Below, in pieces: positions 3,804 through 6,005 of a stretch of 6,005 nt of DNA. The stretch lies in NCBI GenBank assembly GCA_902796045.1, contig CADBNQ010000147.1, forward strand, positions 1 through 6,005, read 5' to 3'. The notes under the pieces are model-generated. The model saw only the letters and a program-made list of their open reading frames with translations, did no database searches and was not told the origin of the DNA. The translations under genes were made by a program, and so were the position numbers. Position 1 is the first letter of the stretch; every line of letters starts with the position of its first letter. This stretch comes from an uncultured Lachnospiraceae bacterium. Lineage in GTDB: Bacteria > Bacillota > Clostridia > Lachnospirales > Lachnospiraceae.

Positions 3804-6005
3804 CATGGCGATGAAAAGAAAGAGTAAGGCCAACCCGAGACAGAAGGCGATACTGACGATCGTGGTGATCCTTGCAGTGGCAGCTCTGTGCATCTACACT
3901 GTTCTGGTCGGCCTTGGAAAACAGCATAAAGGTTCTGCAAAGAACATTGAGCTGGGTCTGGATCTGGCGGGCGGTGTCAGTATCACCTATGAGGTAACTG
4001 ACAAGAATCCTACGGATAAGGATATTGAGGATACGATCTACCGTCTGCAGAAGCGTGTGGAAGGCTACAGTACCGAATCCGAAGTCTATAAAGAGGGTTC
4101 CAACCGTATCACTGTGGAGATCCCCGGTGTCACAGATGCCAACACTATTCTGGAAGAACTTGGTAAGCCCGGTGACCTGTCCTTCAAACTGGAGGATGGT
4201 ACGGAAGTCCTTACCGGAGCCAATATCAAGAGCGCTGAAGCCGGCACACAGACAGAGAACGGCATGAAGAACTATGTGGTTCAGCTGTCCATGGATGCCA
4301 AAGGGGCTGAGGCATTTGCCACAGCGACTTCAGCCAATATCGGCAAGCCCATATATATCTATTATAACGGGGAAGTCGTCAGTGCCCCGACTGTTCAGTC
4401 CGCCATCACCAATGGTGAATGTGTCATCGAGAACATGGAGAGCTTTGAGAAGGCAGAAGAACTGGCAACGACCATCCGTATCGGTGCCCTGCCTCTGACC
4501 CTGAAAGAGATGCGGTCTCAGGTTGTAGGAGCCAAGCTCGGACAGAACGCCATCCAGTCCAGTCTCCGCGCAGGACTGATCGGTCTGATCGTCATCTTCC
4601 TCTTTATGACCATCGTATACAGGTTCCCTGGATTCCTTTCCGGCATAGCCCTGTTCGGATATGCGATCCTTGACCTGCTGGCCATCAACGGCTTTAATGC
4701 CACCATGACCTTCCCCGGCATCGCCGGTGTGCTCCTGTCCATCGGTATGGCCGTGGACGCCAATGTCATCATCTTTACCCGTATCCGGGAGGAGATCTCT
4801 TCCGGCAAGAGTGTGATCAATGCAATCAATGCCGGCTATGACAAGGCCCTCTCTGCCATTCTGGACGGAAATATCACCACCCTGATCGCAGCGGCAGTTC
4901 TCTGGGTCAAGGGATCAGGTACAGTCAAGGGATTTGCCCAGACACTGGCGATCGGTATTCTTTTATCCATGTTTACAGCCCTCTTCCTGACCAAACGGCT
5001 GATGATCAGCTTTTACGAGCTTGGCGTGCAGGACGAGAAGTTTTATGGCAGAGCAAAGCCCTTCAGGGTATTTAACTATATCAAGGCCAGCAAGTTCTGC
5101 GTCATCGGTTCTCTGATCGTGATTCTGATTGGTTTTATCATGATGCCGGTCAACCAGGGAAAATACGGTGAGCCTCTGAATTATGACCTGGAGTTTTCCG
5201 GCGGTACAGCCGTGACCATGACACTTGACCAGGAACTGACTGACGACCTGGACGCCCAGATCTGTCAGACAGTAAAGGAAGCGGTCAATGTCAAGACTGT
5301 CCAGAGTCAGAAAGTCCTGAATTCCAATCAGCTGGTGGTTAAGACCAACGAGCTGACAGTAGCCGAACGTGAGACCCTGGAGAAGGCCCTGAAGGATCAC
5401 TACAAGATTTCTGATTATCAGACACAGGAGATTACCGCCAGCGTTTCACAGGAGATGAAAAACGACGCGATCGTAGCTGTTGTGATCGCCACCATCTTCA
5501 TGCTGATCTACATAGCTATCCGCTTCAAGGACATGAAATTCGGCGCCAGCGCAGTCATCGCTCTTCTGCATGACGTGGCCGTTGTCTTCACCGTTTACTC
5601 AGTGGTAAGGCTTTCTGTAGGTAACACCTTTATCGCATGTATGCTGACCATCCTCGGATATTCGATCAATGCGACTATCATCATCTTTGACCGTATCCGT
5701 GAGAATATGAAGAACAACCAGCTGATGAAGCAGGGTCTGGATGTGGTGGTGAACTCCAGTATCAGCCAGACACTGACCAGGACAGTGAATTCGTCACTGA
5801 CCTCCTTTATCACAGTCTTTATTCTCTACATGATCGGGCCGACCTCCATCAAAGAGTTTACGCTCACATTAATGTGCGGTCTGGTCTGCGGTGCCTACTC
5901 TTCCGTATGCATCACCGGCCCTATATGGTACTTCATGTCTAAGAGAAGTGCCCAGGCCAAAGTGAAGAAGGCCGAGGAAGCCAGAGAAAACCGTAAGAAC
6001 AAGAA
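3796..6005 (+). CDS. secDF: SecD-SecF fusion, protein-export membrane protein (3' end outside window)
   Basis: SecDF is a proton-driven membrane protein that helps SecYEG complete preprotein export. The frame is open for 736 codons to the edge. SecD half: helix about 19-40, LGLDLAGG at 53-60, extracytoplasmic region about 60-255, then five helices between about 258 and 400 with GMAVDANVIIFTRIREE at 317-333, including D321. SecF half: helix about 432-450, DLEFSGGT at 464-471, extracytoplasmic region about 472-555, then five helices to about 712 with GYSINATIIIFDRIREN at 621-637. A626 occupies the position usually held by aspartate in SecF; R662 (QTLTRT) is retained. The tail is basic and charged, so the stop is probably close. 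The start at 3796 overlaps scfB by 8 nt with AAGGAG only 3 nt away; ATG 3805, 12 nt from that site, is an equally possible start. Fused SecDF is common in Firmicutes. No frame break was seen. Confidence 0.94.
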   Translation, partial: MSNMAMKRKSKANPRQKAILTIVVILAVAALCIYTVLVGLGKQHKGSAKNIELGLDLAGGVSITYEVTDKNPTDKDIEDTIYRLQKRVEGYSTESEVYKEGSNRITVEIPGVTDANTILEELGKPGDLSFKLEDGTEVLTGANIKSAEAGTQTENGMKNYVVQLSMDAKGAEAFATATSANIGKPIYIYYNGEVVSAPTVQSAITNGECVIENMESFEKAEELATTIRIGALPLTLKEMRSQVVGAKLGQNAIQSSLRAGLIGLIVIFLFMTIVYRFPGFLSGIALFGYAILDLLAINGFNATMTFPGIAGVLLSIGMAVDANVIIFTRIREEISSGKSVINAINAGYDKALSAILDGNITTLIAAAVLWVKGSGTVKGFAQTLAIGILLSMFTALFLTKRLMISFYELGVQDEKFYGRAKPFRVFNYIKASKFCVIGSLIVILIGFIMMPVNQGKYGEPLNYDLEFSGGTAVTMTLDQELTDDLDAQICQTVKEAVNVKTVQSQKVLNSNQLVVKTNELTVAERETLEKALKDHYKISDYQTQEITASVSQEMKNDAIVAVVIATIFMLIYIAIRFKDMKFGASAVIALLHDVAVVFTVYSVVRLSVGNTFIACMLTILGYSINATIIIFDRIRENMKNNQLMKQGLDVVVNSSISQTLTRTVNSSLTSFITVFILYMIGPTSIKEFTLTLMCGLVCGAYSSVCITGPIWYFMSKRSAQAKVKKAEEARENRKNK

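Noticed and set aside
4025..4498. Two consecutive plus-strand open frames of 80 and 74 codons, which could suggest a broken gene
   Set aside because: They are in another frame within secDF; the SecDF frame is unbroken from 3796 to the edge.
4963..5400. 145-codon open frame on the minus strand
   Set aside because: Opposite strand of secDF; no family resemblance and the real frame is continuous across it.
1..6005. CRISPR arrays, insertion sequences, tRNA or rRNA genes, phage remnants
   Set aside because: No repeat-spacer pattern, transposase motif, terminal repeats or RNA-gene sequence seen; nearly all bases are accounted for by conserved + strand genes.

Overview
The window looks like a core chromosomal segment from a Clostridia-type Firmicute, most likely of the Lachnospiraceae kind. 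Supporting this are a Clostridia-style tRNA-guanine transglycosylase, a fused SecDF, strong AGGAGG-type ribosome sites, moderate GC, and above all a SCIFF (six cysteines in forty-five) ranthipeptide pair, a hallmark of Clostridia. This assignment comes from family knowledge and protein-sequence character; no search was run. All genes are on the + strand.

Layout: (1) 1-517, the C-terminal part of chorismate synthase (aroC), cut by the left edge. (2) 518-581, a short gap with a good sigma-A-type promoter for the next genes. (3) 582-2069, tgt (queuine tRNA-ribosyltransferase) then yajC (Sec accessory subunit), 30 bp apart with no terminator between them, so probably one transcript. (4) 2070-2166, an extended -10 promoter and a 5' leader hairpin. 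(5) 2167-2313, a 48-aa SCIFF precursor peptide absent from gene calls with a larger length cutoff; it has seven cysteines, one more than the name implies. (6) 2314-2441, a perfect 36-bp palindrome followed by the ribosome site for a TTG-initiated gene. (7) 2442-3803, the SCIFF radical SAM/SPASM maturase. (8) 3796 to the right edge, a SecD-SecF fusion whose start overlaps the maturase stop; it runs off the window still open.

How the genes fit together: the SCIFF peptide is the predicted substrate of the adjacent radical SAM enzyme, which should install Cys-to-Thr thioether crosslinks. The pair sits between yajC and secDF, two parts of the same Sec holotranslocon sub-complex, so the RiPP genes appear inserted into (or co-inherited with) a tgt-yajC-secDF housekeeping cluster. 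The promoter and hairpin arrangement suggests the small peptide is made in excess over its maturase and SecDF. Points most worth a second look are the extra cysteine in the precursor, the 36-bp palindrome, the TTG start, and an alanine in SecF where the family usually has its key membrane aspartate.

SCIFF itself is a described system, so the window does not reveal a wholly new system class; the novelty is in the details. I found no tRNA or rRNA genes, insertion sequences, CRISPR arrays or prophage genes.
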